A stretch of DNA of 64,000 nt from Glaciecola sp. HTCC2999 (GTDB taxonomy: Bacteria; Pseudomonadota; Gammaproteobacteria; Enterobacterales; Alteromonadaceae), in NCBI RefSeq assembly GCF_000155775.1, contig NZ_DS989810.1, positions 640,172-704,171 on the forward strand, read 5' to 3'. Numbering within the stretch: the first letter of the stretch is position 1; each line of letters begins with the position of its first letter. Both the position numbers and the translations under genes were made by a program. Of this stretch, positions 9,861 through 21,024 are shown in pieces. The notes below the pieces were generated by a model that saw only the letters and a program-made list of their open reading frames with translations, searched no databases and was not told the DNA's origin.

Positions 9861-12479
9861 TTAGCCGTTAATGTTCGGTGCTAACCACATTTGTACCGTC
9901 TCATTATCCCACGACTTGCGCTTGGCATAGTCATCAACCTGATCTGATTGAATTTGTGCAACAGCGAAATAACGTGCATCTGGGTGAGCAAAATACCAGC
10001 CTGATACTGCTGCTCCTGGCCACATCGCATAGCTTTCAGTCAGCTTCATACCAATCTGTTTTTCAACATCAAGTAAATCCCAAATCAATTGCTTTTCGGT
10101 ATGCTCTGGACAAGCTGCATAGCCAGGTGCAGGACGAATACCTTGATACAATTCACGAATAAGGGACTCATTGTCGAGACGTTCATCCTCAGCATATCCC
10201 CAATGCGTGATCCGCACTTGTTGATGAAGGTACTCTGCAAATGCTTCGGCAAGTCGATCTGCTAATGCCTTGACCATAATACTGTTGTAATCATCACCAT
10301 CAGCTAGAAAGGTTGCCGACAATTCATCTTCACCGATACCCGCAGTCACCGCGAAGGCACCAATGTAATCTTGACGACCCGAATCTTGAGGCGCAATATA
10401 ATCACTCAAACAGTAATTAGCCCCTTTCGGTTTATGGGTTTGTTGACGCAAGTGATGACTTATGACTGCATTTCCTTGTGTATCTGTGATCTGAATATCA
10501 TCACCGACACTGTTGGCAGGAAACAAGCCGTAGATCCCTTTTGCCTCTAACAATGCTTTATCACATAGATTATCGAGCATCGCTTGAGCATCATTAAACA
10601 AATCCGTCGCTTCTTTACCGACCACTTCATCTTCTAGAATTCGAGGATACTTCCCAGCCAGCGACCACGTTAAAAAGAACGGCGTCCAATCAATATATTC
10701 ACGCAATGTACTTAAAGACACAGACACAGCTTCAACGCCTAGCTTTTTAGGCGTAACAATCGACTGGTTCGCCCAGTCACACGTAAATTTATTATCCCGA
10801 GCTTGAGATAAGGTAATCGCTTTAGAACGCGGAGTTTTACGTGCATGCTGATCCCTTACCACAGCATATTCTTTTTTCAATTTATCGTGAAAAATGGGAC
10901 GTTTAATATCTGAAATCAATTGCTGACAAACACCCACAGCACGGCTTGCATTAGACACATACACTACAGGGTGGTCATAATGTTGTTCAATTTTGACTGC
11001 AGTGTGCGCTTTTGACGTTGTCGCTCCACCAATTAATAGTGGTAAATCCAAACCATTACGCTGCATTTCTTTAGCAACATATACCATTTCATCCAATGAT
11101 GGGGTAATTAGGCCTGACAAACCTATCATATCTACGTTTTCATCTTTTGCGACTTGTAAGATCTTGGCACATGGCACCATCACACCTAAATCAATCACTT
11201 CAAAATTATTACACTGTAATACCACCCCCACGATATTTTTGCCAATATCATGCACATCTCCTTTGACTGTCGCCATCAGAATTTTGCCATTGGATGAGGC
11301 TTTACCGTCTTTTTCAGCTTCTATAAAGGGCTGTAAATGTCCTACTGCTTTTTTCATGACTCGCGCAGACTTCACAACTTGGGGAAGAAACATCTTTCCT
11401 TCCCCAAATAAATCACCCACGACATTCATGCCATCCATTAGTGGTCCCTCAATCACATGCAAGGGTTTATCCGCTTCTAGACGAGCAGCTTCAGTATCTT
11501 CGATAATGTAATCGGTTATCCCTTTAACTAGGCCATGCTCTAAACGTTTATTGACCGGCCACTCTCGCCAAGCAAGATCCTCAACTTTAGCCGCTTTTCC
11601 GTCACCTTGGTACTCGGGAGCTATCGCCAATAAATTATCCGTTGCTTGGTCGTGGCGATTTAAAATCACATCTTCGACGGCATCGCGCAGTTTAGGTGGA
11701 ATTTCATCATATACTTCTAACTGACCAGCATTCACAATGGCCATATCCATACCCGCTTTAATGGCATGATATAAAAACACGGAATGCATAGCTTCTCGCA
11801 CCGGATTATTGCCGCGGAATGAAAATGAAATATTAGACAACCCACCCGAGACATGAGCATGGGGTAGGTTTTGACGGATTTTACGCGTCGCTTCTATAAA
11901 ATCGACGGCATAGTTATTGTGCTCTTCAATTCCGGTTGCGACAGCAAAAATATTCGGATCAAAAATAATATCTTCAGGTGGAAAACCTACTTCATCCACT
12001 AAAATACGATAACTACGCTCGCAAATATCATATTTACGCTCGATGGTATCAGCTTGACCTTGCTCATCAAACGCCATCACTACTGTCGCAGCACCATAGC
12101 GCTTAATCAGTTTAGCTTGCTCAACAAAAGGTGCTTTACCTTCTTTAAGACTAATGGAGTTGACGACCGATTTGCCTTGAACACATTTTAAACCGGCTTC
12201 AATAACTGACCATTTTGATGAATCAATCATGATAGGTACACGTGAAATATCAGGTTCAGATGCAATCAAATTTAAAAAACGTACCATGGCCGCTTCAGAG
12301 TCCAACATGGCTTCGTCCATGTTGATATCAATGATCTGTGCACCGTTTTCAACCTGCTGTTTTGCCACGTCGAGTGCCGTTTCATAATCTTCTTCTAAGA
12401 TCAGGCGTTTAAACATCGCAGAACCGGTGACATTCGTACGTTCACCTATATTAATAAATGAGGAAGCTGCTTGAGTCAT
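9861..12479 (-). CDS. metH: Methionine synthase MetH, C-terminal part: folate, B12 and activation domains
   Basis: 872-residue protein equal to the part of MetH after the homocysteine domain. It has a pterin-binding domain ([12 protein letters not shown] at the start, [17 protein letters not shown]), a cobalamin cap and B12 domain with the base-off motif DVHDIG (His410), and the C-terminal AdoMet activation domain ([31 protein letters not shown]). The start is the ATG at 12479, eight bases after a near-perfect AAGGAGG (12488-12494). That site overlaps the stop codon of the upstream gene for the N-terminal half. Both halves together are about 1230 residues, the length of intact E. coli MetH, so the protein is split, not shortened. 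Confidence 0.93.
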   Translation of the reverse strand: MTQAASSFINIGERTNVTGSAMFKRLILEEDYETALDVAKQQVENGAQIIDINMDEAMLDSEAAMVRFLNLIASEPDISRVPIMIDSSKWSVIEAGLKCVQGKSVVNSISLKEGKAPFVEQAKLIKRYGAATVVMAFDEQGQADTIERKYDICERSYRILVDEVGFPPEDIIFDPNIFAVATGIEEHNNYAVDFIEATRKIRQNLPHAHVSGGLSNISFSFRGNNPVREAMHSVFLYHAIKAGMDMAIVNAGQLEVYDEIPPKLRDAVEDVILNRHDQATDNLLAIAPEYQGDGKAAKVEDLAWREWPVNKRLEHGLVKGITDYIIEDTEAARLEADKPLHVIEGPLMDGMNVVGDLFGEGKMFLPQVVKSARVMKKAVGHLQPFIEAEKDGKASSNGKILMATVKGDVHDIGKNIVGVVLQCNNFEVIDLGVMVPCAKILQVAKDENVDMIGLSGLITPSLDEMVYVAKEMQRNGLDLPLLIGGATTSKAHTAVKIEQHYDHPVVYVSNASRAVGVCQQLISDIKRPIFHDKLKKEYAVVRDQHARKTPRSKAITLSQARDNKFTCDWANQSIVTPKKLGVEAVSVSLSTLREYIDWTPFFLTWSLAGKYPRILEDEVVGKEATDLFNDAQAMLDNLCDKALLEAKGIYGLFPANSVGDDIQITDTQGNAVISHHLRQQTHKPKGANYCLSDYIAPQDSGRQDYIGAFAVTAGIGEDELSATFLADGDDYNSIMVKALADRLAEAFAEYLHQQVRITHWGYAEDERLDNESLIRELYQGIRPAPGYAACPEHTEKQLIWDLLDVEKQIGMKLTESYAMWPGAAVSGWYFAHPDARYFAVAQIQSDQVDDYAKRKSWDNETVQMWLAPNING

Positions 12480-12492
12480 TTTGGGTGCCTCC

Positions 12493-13563
12493 TTAATGAA
12501 TGAATGGTTCAAGACCCGATAAGCGCATCTTAGTCGCTAATTCAGGTATCGCTCGAGGATTGGATGAGGCAACAACATCAGCAATTGCTTTAATGTGTTC
12601 AGGAGTACTCCCACAACAGCCACCCACAATATTGACTAACCCGGATGAAGCCCACTCTTTGATATGAGCAGACATTTCATCAGCATCCATGTCATATTCA
12701 CCAAACTCATTAGGTAACCCAGCATTAGGGTGAGCAGACACTAAGCAATCGGCCACATTGGATAATTCATCGACGTATTGACGTAATAAGTCTGGGCCTA
12801 ATGCACAGTTTAACCCCATCGATAAGGGACTCAAATGACGCATGGAATGATAAAATGCTTCAGTGGTTTGTCCTGATAAAGTTCTGCCAGATGCATCAGT
12901 AATAGTGCCAGATACCATCACAGGGAAATGCTCGCCACGTTGCTCAAACACATTTTCAACAGCAAAAGCCGCTGCTTTTGCATTTAACGTGTCAAAAATC
13001 GTTTCTAGCATAATAATATCGGCCCCACCATCAAGTAAGGCATGGGTAGATTCTTCGTAGGCCTCGACTAATTCATCAAAGGACACATTACGTTTACCCG
13101 GATCATTGACATCAGGTGAAATTGAAGCCGTGCGATTAGTCGGGCCCAAGACACCTGCCACAAAACGCGGCTTATCCGGGCTTGAATACTTATCAGCAGC
13201 TTGACGTGCTAATTTAGCTGCCGCAAGATTTATCTCTTTTGAGATATCTTGCATGTCATAATCCGCCATCGCAATAGTGGTCGCATTAAACGTATTAGTT
13301 TCGATAATATCACTGCCCGCTGCCAAATATTGTTCATGGATAAAACGAATAATATCAGGCTGAGTGATGGCTAATAAATCATTATTACCTTTCACATCAC
13401 AATGCCAATCGGCATATTGTGAACCTCGATAATCGCTTTCGGTAAATTGATAAGTTTGGATCATGGTACCCATAGCACCATCAAGGATCAGGATCCGTTG
13501 TTTTGCTAGTTGCGCAATTTGAGCGCTTAACTGATTTGACACGTGGTTCGTCCTAGTGTTCAC
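12493..13563 (-). CDS. Methionine synthase, N-terminal homocysteine S-methyltransferase part (split MetH)
   Basis: 356-residue zinc-dependent homocysteine-binding domain that takes the methyl group from methylcobalamin on the partner protein to make methionine. The three zinc cysteines are visible in [10 protein letters not shown] and [10 protein letters not shown], with the barrel start [11 protein letters not shown]. It ends at LSGLEPFIH, which in unsplit MetH is the linker leading straight into the folate domain. Its TAA stop is part of the TAAGGAGG ribosome binding site of the next gene, so the two are translationally coupled. metA lies five bases upstream, making a metA-metH(N)-metH(C) operon. 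Confidence 0.92.
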   Translation of the reverse strand: MNTRTNHVSNQLSAQIAQLAKQRILILDGAMGTMIQTYQFTESDYRGSQYADWHCDVKGNNDLLAITQPDIIRFIHEQYLAAGSDIIETNTFNATTIAMADYDMQDISKEINLAAAKLARQAADKYSSPDKPRFVAGVLGPTNRTASISPDVNDPGKRNVSFDELVEAYEESTHALLDGGADIIMLETIFDTLNAKAAAFAVENVFEQRGEHFPVMVSGTITDASGRTLSGQTTEAFYHSMRHLSPLSMGLNCALGPDLLRQYVDELSNVADCLVSAHPNAGLPNEFGEYDMDADEMSAHIKEWASSGLVNIVGGCCGSTPEHIKAIADVVASSNPRAIPELATKMRLSGLEPFIH

Positions 13564-13568
13564 ATAGA

Positions 13569-14486
13569 TTAGGTCAATGTGGTTAAATCATATGGAGTGG
13601 TCTGATATACATAGTAATTCAGCCAGTTAGTGTATAGTAATGTCCCGTGAGAGCGCCATGAAACGCGCGGCGCTTGTGTAGGATCATTATTAAAAAAATA
13701 ATTTTCAGGTAATGCTGTGTCCTGACCGTTTGCTAGATCCCGCGCATACTCTTCAGCTAAGGTATTCGCATCATACTCAGGGTGACCGGTAATAAACACA
13801 TGACGTTTATCTTTAGTCGCAGCTATGTAGGTACCCGTTTGTTCAGAAGCGGCTAGCACATCAATTTCAGAAACTTTCTCATAAGCAGCAATTGGTACAT
13901 TACCATAGCGAGAATGTGGCGCATTAAATATAGGATCAAACCCTCTCATCAATTCATTCTCTGGAGCCAGGACCTGATGTTCATACACGCCAAATAGTTT
14001 GTCAGAACGTAATTCGCGCATTTGTCCATAAAAATGGTACATTGCAGCGTGGGCTGCCCAGCATAAATATAATGTAGATTGAACATTCACTTTGGCCCAA
14101 TCTAAAATCTCTTGCATATCACGCCAATACTTCACGTCTTCATATGCCATAAAGCCTAATGGTGCACCCGTAATAATCATGCCATCATATTTTTTATTCT
14201 TGATATCACTGAAAGCTTTATAAAATGCGTCCATATGAGATTGTGGCGTATTCTTTGAAAGCTGATTATCAATCCGAATTAAATCTATATTGATTTGTAA
14301 CGGTGTGTTGGATAACAACCGTAATATCTGTACTTCTGTTTCGATTTTATTGGGCATCAGATTTAAGATCCCGACTTCCATCGGACGAATATCTTGATTA
14401 GCTGCACGATCCATATCCATCGCAAAGATGTTTTCACCGTTCAAAATATCTAGGGCAGGTAAATCTGTAGGGATCCGAATAGGCAT
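13569..14486 (-). CDS. metA: Homoserine O-succinyltransferase
   Basis: First committed step of methionine synthesis: acyl transfer from succinyl-CoA (or acetyl-CoA in some family members) to homoserine. The 305-residue product has the glutamine-amidotransferase-like fold with the nucleophile Cys in [12 protein letters not shown] and the catalytic His and Glu in [23 protein letters not shown] and FNAPHSRYG are also conserved. The start chosen is the ATG at 14486 (MPIRIP), because GAGG lies five bases before it; a GTG two codons upstream is less likely. It is the first gene of the operon with the split metH and has a MetJ-type operator upstream. Confidence 0.96.
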   Translation of the reverse strand: MPIRIPTDLPALDILNGENIFAMDMDRAANQDIRPMEVGILNLMPNKIETEVQILRLLSNTPLQINIDLIRIDNQLSKNTPQSHMDAFYKAFSDIKNKKYDGMIITGAPLGFMAYEDVKYWRDMQEILDWAKVNVQSTLYLCWAAHAAMYHFYGQMRELRSDKLFGVYEHQVLAPENELMRGFDPIFNAPHSRYGNVPIAAYEKVSEIDVLAASEQTGTYIAATKDKRHVFITGHPEYDANTLAEEYARDLANGQDTALPENYFFNNDPTQAPRVSWRSHGTLLYTNWLNYYVYQTTPYDLTTLT

Positions 14487-14515
14487 AAGCACCTCACAAT
14501 AAAATCAATGGGTTT

Positions 14516-14580
14516 ATTGTGCCTATTTTTAATAGAATGTCAAATTATATACGTCTAGACGTCTAAACGTCTTAACTTCT
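14516..14580 (-). promoter_or_regulatory. metA promoter with three tandem MetJ boxes
   Basis: Reading the plus strand, 14549-14572 is ATACGTCT, AGACGTCT and AAACGTCT, three abutting 8-bp met boxes; the middle one is the perfect MetJ consensus. A fourth octamer, 14573-14580, matches at five of eight positions. Just downstream in the direction of metA are a TTGACA -35 (complement of 14538-14543) and a CACAAT -10 (complement of 14516-14521) with a 16-bp spacer. MetJ with AdoMet is expected to repress the metA-metH operon here. The boxes are seen directly; repression is inferred from the well-known MetJ system. Confidence 0.9.
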
Positions 14581-14594
14581 ATATCGAAATCTCA

Positions 14595-15086
14595 CTAACC
14601 GTTAGTGTTTGTCATTTTATTTATACTGATCAGTTTCTGAAGGTCTAAGAGTGTTAGTAATTCATCGCCATTACTGACAGTTCCTTCAGTATTAATGTGT
14701 CTCATTTGTCCTGTTTTATTACTGGTAACATCGATTTGATGGTTATGTAGATATACAACTCCAGAAATACTATCTACAAGAAAGCCAACATCATTCTGGG
14801 CATGCCCAATTATGAGAATACGAGTTTCATCGGTAAATTCAGAACGACTGAATCCGAAACATAAACGAGTATCGAAAATGTGAATGTGATTACCACGCAG
14901 AGCTATAGACCCTACGCTATATTTCGGCGCATGTTGTATGGGATGTATATGAGAAAGTGTTACTACTTCTTTCAAGTATTTGACATTAATAGCATAGGCG
15001 CTATTACTTAAACGGAAAGTGAGCCATTGCGACACACCTCCATTAAACGGAGAGTCATTTAAATTTAGTGTTTGTTGTTCGTTCAT
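14595..15086 (-). CDS. CheW-like chemotaxis coupling protein
   Basis: A 163-residue single CheW domain. Such proteins link chemoreceptors to the CheA kinase at the inner membrane. The visible domain pattern includes WLTFRLSNSAYAINVKYLKEVV, then PKYSVGSIALRGNHIHIFDTRLCFG (usual form GxxxLRGxxxPxxDLR), ILIIGHAQNDVGFLVDSISGVV, and LLTLLDLQKLI at the end. The conserved proline and leucine of the PVIDLR segment are replaced by HIFDTR, so it is somewhat diverged. ATG at 15086 is preferred over a GTG two codons upstream; neither has a clear ribosome binding site. It follows fliA on the same strand with no other che gene in the window. Confidence 0.85.
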   Translation of the reverse strand: MNEQQTLNLNDSPFNGGVSQWLTFRLSNSAYAINVKYLKEVVTLSHIHPIQHAPKYSVGSIALRGNHIHIFDTRLCFGFSRSEFTDETRILIIGHAQNDVGFLVDSISGVVYLHNHQIDVTSNKTGQMRHINTEGTVSNGDELLTLLDLQKLISINKMTNTNG

Positions 15087-15158
15087 TATCACTGATAAAG
15101 TGTTACTTAACTAGCTTAGTCTCTACTATGACTCATTTGAACGTTATACACTAATACT

Positions 15159-15890
15159 TTATGCTAATTCCTGTTGCCAAGAAGACAATTTTATCTTTAA
15201 TTTGCTCTTTGCTTGGCTATGGATCTGACTCACTCTAGATTCACTCACATTTAAAGCTTGGCCTATTTCACGGAGACTTAAGTCTTCATCATAGTATAAT
15301 GATAGAACTATCGCTTCTCGCTCTGGGAGAGAAACAATAGCTTTAGCTAATGCCTTCTGGAAACAACCATGCACTAATTCATCGTAAGGGGTGTTGGTAG
15401 ACTTGAAATCCGGTGTCGCTATCACATCCTCGGATATTCCGAGATCTTCAATTCCAACTAATTTCCCTATATTCACTTCATTTAACATTTTGTGGTATTG
15501 AGGCAATTCGATGCCTAATCTTTTCGCTATATCGGAGTCTTTGGCATCACTATTCATTTCGTTTTCTACTGAAGATATCGCCTGAGTAATTGCACGTGAA
15601 TTTTTATGCACAGATCGCGGCGTCCAGTCACCTTTGCGTATATCATCCAACATTGAACCTCGAATACGAATACCCGCAAACGTTTCAAAAGAAGCCCCTT
15701 TAGTGCTATTGAAATTTTTAGCTGCTTCAAGCAAACCTAGCATTCCTGCTTGAATTAAGTCATCAACTAATATGTTGGGTGGTAAACGCGCCAATAAATG
15801 ATGGGCGATACGCTTGACTAAAATAGTATGTTTCTCAACTAATTCTTCGCTGCTTAAAGATTGATTACAATCATTTAACACTTTATCCAC
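15159..15890 (-). CDS. fliA: RNA polymerase sigma factor, FliA / sigma-28 family
   Basis: Directs RNA polymerase to late flagellar and chemotaxis promoters. The 243-residue product has sigma region 2 (VKRIAHHLLARLPPNILVDDLIQAGMLGLLEA, then FETFAGIRIRGSMLDDIRKGDWTPRSV, the FliA-typical WxPR sequence), a short region 3 (DIAKRLGIELPQYHKML) and region 4 with a helix-turn-helix (LPEREAIVLSLYYDEDLSLREIGQALNVSESRVSQI). The open frame extends to a TTG at 15923, but the GTG at 15890 has AGGAG seven bases before it and gives the usual family length. No flagellar structural gene or cheYZAB lies nearby, which is unusual for fliA. Confidence 0.9.
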   Translation of the reverse strand: MDKVLNDCNQSLSSEELVEKHTILVKRIAHHLLARLPPNILVDDLIQAGMLGLLEAAKNFNSTKGASFETFAGIRIRGSMLDDIRKGDWTPRSVHKNSRAITQAISSVENEMNSDAKDSDIAKRLGIELPQYHKMLNEVNIGKLVGIEDLGISEDVIATPDFKSTNTPYDELVHGCFQKALAKAIVSLPEREAIVLSLYYDEDLSLREIGQALNVSESRVSQIHSQAKSKLKIKLSSWQQELA

Positions 15891-16250
15891 GATGATACTC
15901 CTAGTTGACCTATACTGAGCCAACGTATTATCTTTTTGGGGATAGAAATAAAAAACTGCTTACACAAATTAGTGTCAATTACAGTATATTTAGTTTCTAT
16001 AATCTTTTAAAATGAAGTATTGAAGTGAACAAATACAACATGTGTTGGATGGTAGCAGAAGAGTGGAGAATTCCCTCAACGTCAAATAGGACAAGTTATG
16101 TAAGAGATGTGTGATTTATTCATAATCATTACTCATACATATCCTTATTAACTGTATCTGTGAATCAGCTTTAATCATATTTAAACTAAAATCATATGAT
16201 GTACGTATTTACTTGTATAACACCCGTTCAGTCAAAATTGCGGTGGAAAC
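15891..16250. other. Gene-free stretch between fliA and smrA
   Basis: AT-rich divergent intergenic region of about 360 bp that must carry the promoters of fliA (leftward) and smrA (rightward). On the minus strand TTGACA lies about 80 bases before the fliA start, but no good -10 stands at the right distance. I see no convincing open frame, RNA gene or repeat. A half match to a GacA box occurs at 16099-16108 and is not convincing. Confidence 0.5.
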
Positions 16251-16856
16251 ATGACACAATCAAATAGCTTTCAACCTGATGACTTAGCCGCTTTCTTTGC
16301 TGAAATGTCTGACGTTGCTCCTCTACCAGAGCCAGATAAGGTTGCAATCAAACAACACGATCCTTTTGCACAAGCCAAGCAATTAAAGCGCGACGCATTA
16401 GAAAAAGAATCTAGCCCACTAAAATATGGATTATCGCTAGAAATCTCACAGCCCATTGATCCTTATGACGTCATTAGTTACAAGCAAGATGGTATTCAAG
16501 AGGGAGTATTTAAAAACTTGAGACTAGGCAAATATCCGATTGAGACACGCTTAAACTTAACACAAATGTCGATTGAACAGGCGCGTGATGCGCTTATTGA
16601 GAGTATTGAAACGAGTTTTAATCATGGCGTGAGAGTCATGTTAATTCAGCATGGTATAGGGCTTAAAAGCAAACCTATACCCGCTAAATTAAAAAGTTAT
16701 ATCAATTTATGGTTACCTACATTACCACAAGTTATTGCATTTCATTCCGCACATAAGAGCCATGGTGGTTTGGCGTCCACTTATGTCATGATGAAAAAGA
16801 ATCCGCAACAGAAACTGATTAATCGTGAAAAACACGCAAAGCGATTTTCAAGTTAA
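16251..16856 (+). CDS. smrA: Smr domain endonuclease-like protein SmrA
   Basis: 201-residue protein of the SmrA/YdaL group with a C-terminal Smr (MutS2-related) domain. Such domains bind or nick DNA, or act on RNA. The N-terminal part (to about residue 85) is variable. The Smr domain runs from LDL-like LNLTQMSIEQARDALIESIETSFNHGVRVMLIQHGIGLKSKP, containing the HGxG-type loop (here HGIG), to LPQVIAFHSAHKSHGGLASTYVMMKK. The start has GGTGG five bases upstream. Cellular role not well defined. It stands alone between divergent and convergent neighbours. Confidence 0.87.
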   Translation: MTQSNSFQPDDLAAFFAEMSDVAPLPEPDKVAIKQHDPFAQAKQLKRDALEKESSPLKYGLSLEISQPIDPYDVISYKQDGIQEGVFKNLRLGKYPIETRLNLTQMSIEQARDALIESIETSFNHGVRVMLIQHGIGLKSKPIPAKLKSYINLWLPTLPQVIAFHSAHKSHGGLASTYVMMKKNPQQKLINREKHAKRFSS

Positions 16857-16884
16857 TGTCGTAAATATGCTTAGTAGATAGGTG

Positions 16885-17001
16885 TTAAAAGAACACCGAC
16901 GCATTAGCAGAAGCGTTTATTGCTGCTGTCACTGTCATTACAATGACAGCTAAAAAGACACTGGTAAATCCAATTTTTTTATTACGTTTAAACATGATCA
17001 T
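16885..17001 (-). CDS. Possible 38-residue membrane or secreted micropeptide
   Basis: A short frame starting MIMFKRNKKIG, followed by one hydrophobic segment (FTSVFLAVIVMTVTAAI) and ending NASANASVFF. This is the shape of a single-span membrane peptide or of a signal peptide with a very short mature part (ANA before SVFF). A longer frame begins at 17082, but its upstream part looks non-coding. No clear ribosome binding site precedes the ATG at 17001 or the one at 16995. It lies between the smrA and purL 3' ends. The hydrophobic pattern is seen; its being expressed is inference. Confidence 0.4.
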   Translation of the reverse strand: MIMFKRNKKIGFTSVFLAVIVMTVTAAINASANASVFF

Positions 17002-17088
17002 ACTTATTTGATTGTTATTTTTATTATTCAAGTGCCCCAAATACCTCGAGTAATCTCTTACATTCTTAAGTATTCGGAGCACGTAATC

Positions 17089-17109
17089 TAGCAGTGTAAA
17101 ACACCGCTA
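17089..17109 (-). terminator. Hairpin just after purL, possible weak terminator
   Basis: TAGCGGTGT pairs with ACACTGCTA (one G-T) around a three-base loop, 16 bp after the purL stop codon. No clear T run follows on either strand, so it may work weakly, need Rho, or only protect the mRNA end. Confidence 0.45.
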
Positions 17110-17124
17110 AATTATTTTAAAGTA

Positions 17125-20100
17125 TTAATTGACGAAACGACGTGCATTCCTAAATAAACGCATCCATGGGCTATCTTCTTGCCATTCACTTGGCTTCCAA
17201 GAGTTAGCTACAGCTCTAAACACACGTTCTGGATGAGGCATCATAATTGTTACTCGTCCATCTTGGGATGTCAGCCCAGTGATCCCATTGACTGAACCAT
17301 TTGGATTCGCAGGATATTGCTGCGTTACATGACCATGATTATCTACATAACGTAAACTCACTTGGCCTTGTTGTTCTGCTTGTGCTAAATCATTCTGAGA
17401 AGCAAATTCAGCATGCCCTTCACCATGCGAAACCGCAATAGGCATACGTGAACCCGCCATACCGGCGAATAATACAGAAGGTGACTCTTGAACTTCAACC
17501 ATAGCCACACGTGCTTCAAAACGCGCAGAGTGATTTTGCACAAAGTGAGGCCAATGTTCTGTACCAGGTATGATGCTATGTAAATTAGATAGCATCTGAC
17601 AACCATTACACACACCTAGCGCAAAGGTCGAGTGTCGTTCAAAGAAGGCGGCAAATTGCGCTTTAGCTTGTTCATTATACAAAATAGATTTTGCCCAACC
17701 TTCACCAGCACCCAGCACATCGCCATAAGAGAATCCACCACACGCCGCTAATCCTGCAAATTCATCCAAGGTGACGTTACCCGATAATACATCAGACATA
17801 TGCACATCAATTGCCTTGAAACCGGCACGGTCGAACGCTGCGGCCATCTCATAATGAGAATTCACTCCTTGCTCTCGTAAGATGGCAACTTTCGGCAAAA
17901 CACCTTTAGCAATATAAGGGGCACTGATATCTTCGTTAAGATCAAAACTTAACTGAGCATGTAAACCAGGATCATCCGCAACTTGTTTTTGTGCATGTTC
18001 TTGCGCTGCAGTCGCTGGATTATCACGTAAAGATTGCATGTGATAGGTTGTCTCAGCCCACTTTGTTCTCAATGCTAAACGTGACGCATTCAGTACCGTT
18101 TCATTATTAATGTTAACAACGATATTATCACCTGATTGGGCTTGACCAATTTGATGAACACACGTCGATAAACCATGTTCGCTTAGCACGCCCATCACGG
18201 TTTCAAGATCAGATTGCTTCACTTGGATGACACCACCGAGCTCTTCACTGAATAAGATAGGCAATGCACTATCAGCATTTCCTAATGCAGACAAATCAAC
18301 ATCTATACCACAATGCCCTGCGAATGCCATTTCAGCCAAAGTCGTAAACAAACCACCGTCAGATACATCATGATAAGCTAAACAAAGCTGTTGACTGACA
18401 AGTGTTTGTATTGCGTTAAAATACCCCTTTAATAACTGAGGATCATCCACGTCAGGTACACTATCACCAAGTTGACCATAAACTTGTGCCAAACATGAAC
18501 CGCCAAGACGCTGCTGCCCTTGACCTAAATCAATATAGATTAATTGTGTTTCACCTTGTTCTAGCTGTAATTGAGGGGTCAATGTTTTGCGAATATCATT
18601 AACCGCGCCAAATGCTGTAATCACTAATGATAAAGGAGATGTTACTGATTTAGTCTGGCCATCTTCTTCCCATTGAGTCTTCATCGACATTGAATCTTTA
18701 CCAACAGGTATCGCTAAATCCAAAGCTGGACATAGCTCTTCTCCAATCGCTTTTACAGCTTCATATAAACCGGCATCTTCACCTGGGTGACCTGCTGGTG
18801 ACATCCAGTTAGCAGAAAGCTTTATTCTTTTGAGCGAACCGATATCAGAAGCTGCTATATTCGTCAGTGATTCGGCTACCGCTAAACGTGCAGAAGCACC
18901 AAAGTTCAAAAGTGCAACCGGTGTTCTTTCACCCATTGCCATGGCTTCCCCATGATAAGTATCAAATGATGCTGCGGTTACAGCAACATCAGCCACAGGG
19001 ATCTGCCAAGGGCCTACCATTTGATCACGAGCTACTAAACCTGTAACAGAACGATCACCAATAGTAATCAAAAAGGTTTTTTCAGCTACTGTGGGTAAAC
19101 GTAAAATACGGTCAACTGCATCTTCTACTGTCACTCCTTCTAACACAAGAGGATCCGGAGTAAATGATACGCTGTTTACATCACGATGCATTTTAGGTGG
19201 TTTGCCCAATAACACATCAAGCGGCATATCGATTGGATTATTATTGTGTACTTCATCCGTTAATAATAAATGTGGCGCTTCAGTCGCCTCACCAACAACC
19301 GCAAATGGTGCACGTTCACGTTTACATAACGCAGCAAACGTCGCTAAATTTTCAGGAGCAACAGATAATACATAGCGCTCTTGAGATTCATTACACCAGA
19401 TCTCATGAGGCGACATACCTGGTTCATCATTTGGTACATTACGTAATTCGAAATTACCACCACGACCGCCGTCATTTACCAATTCAGGGAATGCATTCGA
19501 TAAGCCTCCGGCACCCACATCATGAATAAACTGGATAGGGTTATCATCACCCATCTGCCAACAACGATCGATAACTTCTTGGCAACGACGTTCCATTTCT
19601 GGGTTATCACGCTGTACTGATGCAAAATCAAGATCTTCATTTGATTGACCAGACGCCATTGAAGAGGCAGCTCCCCCACCTAATCCGATATTCATTGCGG
19701 GGCCTCCTAATACGATTAGCTTGGCACCAACCGTAATTTCCCCTTTTTGAGTATGCGATTTTCTGATATTCCCTAAACCACCGGCAAGCATTATGGGTTT
19801 ATGATAACCACGTACTTCAGTACCATTAAAACTCGTTACTTCTTGCTCATAAGTACGGAAGTAACCAAGCAAATTAGGACGACCAAATTCATTATTAAAT
19901 GCTGCCCCCCCTAATGGGCCATCAAGCATTATGTCTAAAGCAGAAACGATTCGAGAAGGTTTACCATATGGGACTTCCCAAGGTTGGGTAAATTCAGGAA
20001 TATGTAAATTAGAGACACTAAAACCAACTAAGCCTGCTTTTGGTTTAGAACCACGTCCTGTCGCACCTTCATCACGAATTTCACCACCAGAACCTGTTGC

Positions 20101-21024
20101 AGCACCTGCAAAAGGAGCTATTGCAGTCGGGTGATTATGGGTTTCTACTTTCATTAAAATATCAATGGCCTCGGCATGATATTCATACTCGTGCCCCGTT
20201 GGTGATGGGAAAAAGCGGCCCGCGGTATTCCCTTCCATGACGGCTGCATTATCAGCATACGCAGAATGAACAAACTCAGGCGTATGCGCAAAAGTATTCT
20301 TAATCATTTTAAATAATGATTTTGGCTGTTCAACACCATCAATCGTCCAATCAGCATTAAAAATTTTATGACGGCAATGCTCAGAGTTTGCTTGAGCAAA
20401 CATATATAACTCAATATCGTTTGGATTACGTTGAAGGCGAGTGAAGCTGGTAAATAAATAATCAATTTCATCGTCTGCTAAGGCTAATCCGTAACTGATA
20501 TTGGCATCAATTAAAGCTTGTTTACCTGCACCTAAAATATCAACTGATGCAAAGTGTCCTGGGGTATCTGTAATAAATAAGTTTTGCGCATCATCCATAT
20601 CGTCTAGCACTATTTGTGTCATACGATCATGAATAAGCGTTTTCACTTGGTCACGCTGACTTTGAGTCAAATATTCATCGGTAACAAAATAATAGGCTTC
20701 ACCACGTTCAATTTTAGTCACGTTGGTTAACCCACAATTATGGGCAATATCAGTGGCTTTAGAAGACCAAGGAGAAATAGTTCCAAAACGGGGTGTCACT
20801 AATAATAACTCGCCATCATGAGTAACCTCTTCGCGCGCCGGACCATATGTTAATAACTTATTCAACACATCCTGTTGAGCTTGAGAAAGCGGTTCATCTA
20901 CTTTGACAAAATGCACATACTGAGCATTAATGGATGTCACTGGAAGCGCTAACTCTTGACATGCATCGAGTAATTTTTGATTCGCAAAATGTGATAATGA
21001 GGTACTGCCTGGGAGGATTAACAT
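17125..21024 (-). CDS. purL: Phosphoribosylformylglycinamidine synthase (large PurL)
   Basis: Fourth step of purine synthesis: converts FGAR to FGAM with glutamine and ATP. The 1299-residue product is the fused gammaproteobacterial form: an N-terminal PurS-like part ([13 protein letters not shown]), two AIRS-type halves ([43 protein letters not shown]), and a C-terminal glutaminase with nucleophile Cys in [10 protein letters not shown] and His/Glu in MMPHPERVF. The open frame starts 26 codons earlier. The ATG at 21024 ([13 protein letters not shown]) is chosen because it aligns with the family start and length (E. coli 1295). mltF is divergent, the common purL-mltF-tadA order. Confidence 0.97.
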   Translation of the reverse strand: MLILPGSTSLSHFANQKLLDACQELALPVTSINAQYVHFVKVDEPLSQAQQDVLNKLLTYGPAREEVTHDGELLLVTPRFGTISPWSSKATDIAHNCGLTNVTKIERGEAYYFVTDEYLTQSQRDQVKTLIHDRMTQIVLDDMDDAQNLFITDTPGHFASVDILGAGKQALIDANISYGLALADDEIDYLFTSFTRLQRNPNDIELYMFAQANSEHCRHKIFNADWTIDGVEQPKSLFKMIKNTFAHTPEFVHSAYADNAAVMEGNTAGRFFPSPTGHEYEYHAEAIDILMKVETHNHPTAIAPFAGAATGSGGEIRDEGATGRGSKPKAGLVGFSVSNLHIPEFTQPWEVPYGKPSRIVSALDIMLDGPLGGAAFNNEFGRPNLLGYFRTYEQEVTSFNGTEVRGYHKPIMLAGGLGNIRKSHTQKGEITVGAKLIVLGGPAMNIGLGGGAASSMASGQSNEDLDFASVQRDNPEMERRCQEVIDRCWQMGDDNPIQFIHDVGAGGLSNAFPELVNDGGRGGNFELRNVPNDEPGMSPHEIWCNESQERYVLSVAPENLATFAALCKRERAPFAVVGEATEAPHLLLTDEVHNNNPIDMPLDVLLGKPPKMHRDVNSVSFTPDPLVLEGVTVEDAVDRILRLPTVAEKTFLITIGDRSVTGLVARDQMVGPWQIPVADVAVTAASFDTYHGEAMAMGERTPVALLNFGASARLAVAESLTNIAASDIGSLKRIKLSANWMSPAGHPGEDAGLYEAVKAIGEELCPALDLAIPVGKDSMSMKTQWEEDGQTKSVTSPLSLVITAFGAVNDIRKTLTPQLQLEQGETQLIYIDLGQGQQRLGGSCLAQVYGQLGDSVPDVDDPQLLKGYFNAIQTLVSQQLCLAYHDVSDGGLFTTLAEMAFAGHCGIDVDLSALGNADSALPILFSEELGGVIQVKQSDLETVMGVLSEHGLSTCVHQIGQAQSGDNIVVNINNETVLNASRLALRTKWAETTYHMQSLRDNPATAAQEHAQKQVADDPGLHAQLSFDLNEDISAPYIAKGVLPKVAILREQGVNSHYEMAAAFDRAGFKAIDVHMSDVLSGNVTLDEFAGLAACGGFSYGDVLGAGEGWAKSILYNEQAKAQFAAFFERHSTFALGVCNGCQMLSNLHSIIPGTEHWPHFVQNHSARFEARVAMVEVQESPSVLFAGMAGSRMPIAVSHGEGHAEFASQNDLAQAEQQGQVSLRYVDNHGHVTQQYPANPNGSVNGITGLTSQDGRVTIMMPHPERVFRAVANSWKPSEWQEDSPWMRLFRNARRFVN

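Noticed and set aside
12477-12512. Frameshift or sequencing error breaking one metH gene
   Set aside because: The second gene has a near-perfect ribosome binding site at ideal distance from an ATG, and the break falls exactly in the interdomain linker.
16099-16108. Second GacA box (TGTAAGAGAT) upstream of smrA
   Set aside because: Only the left half matches; the right half of the palindrome is absent and no GGA-rich RNA follows.
17002-17082. Longer 65-residue version of the micropeptide
   Set aside because: The extra N-terminal 27 residues look like random translation and would bury the membrane segment's basic start.
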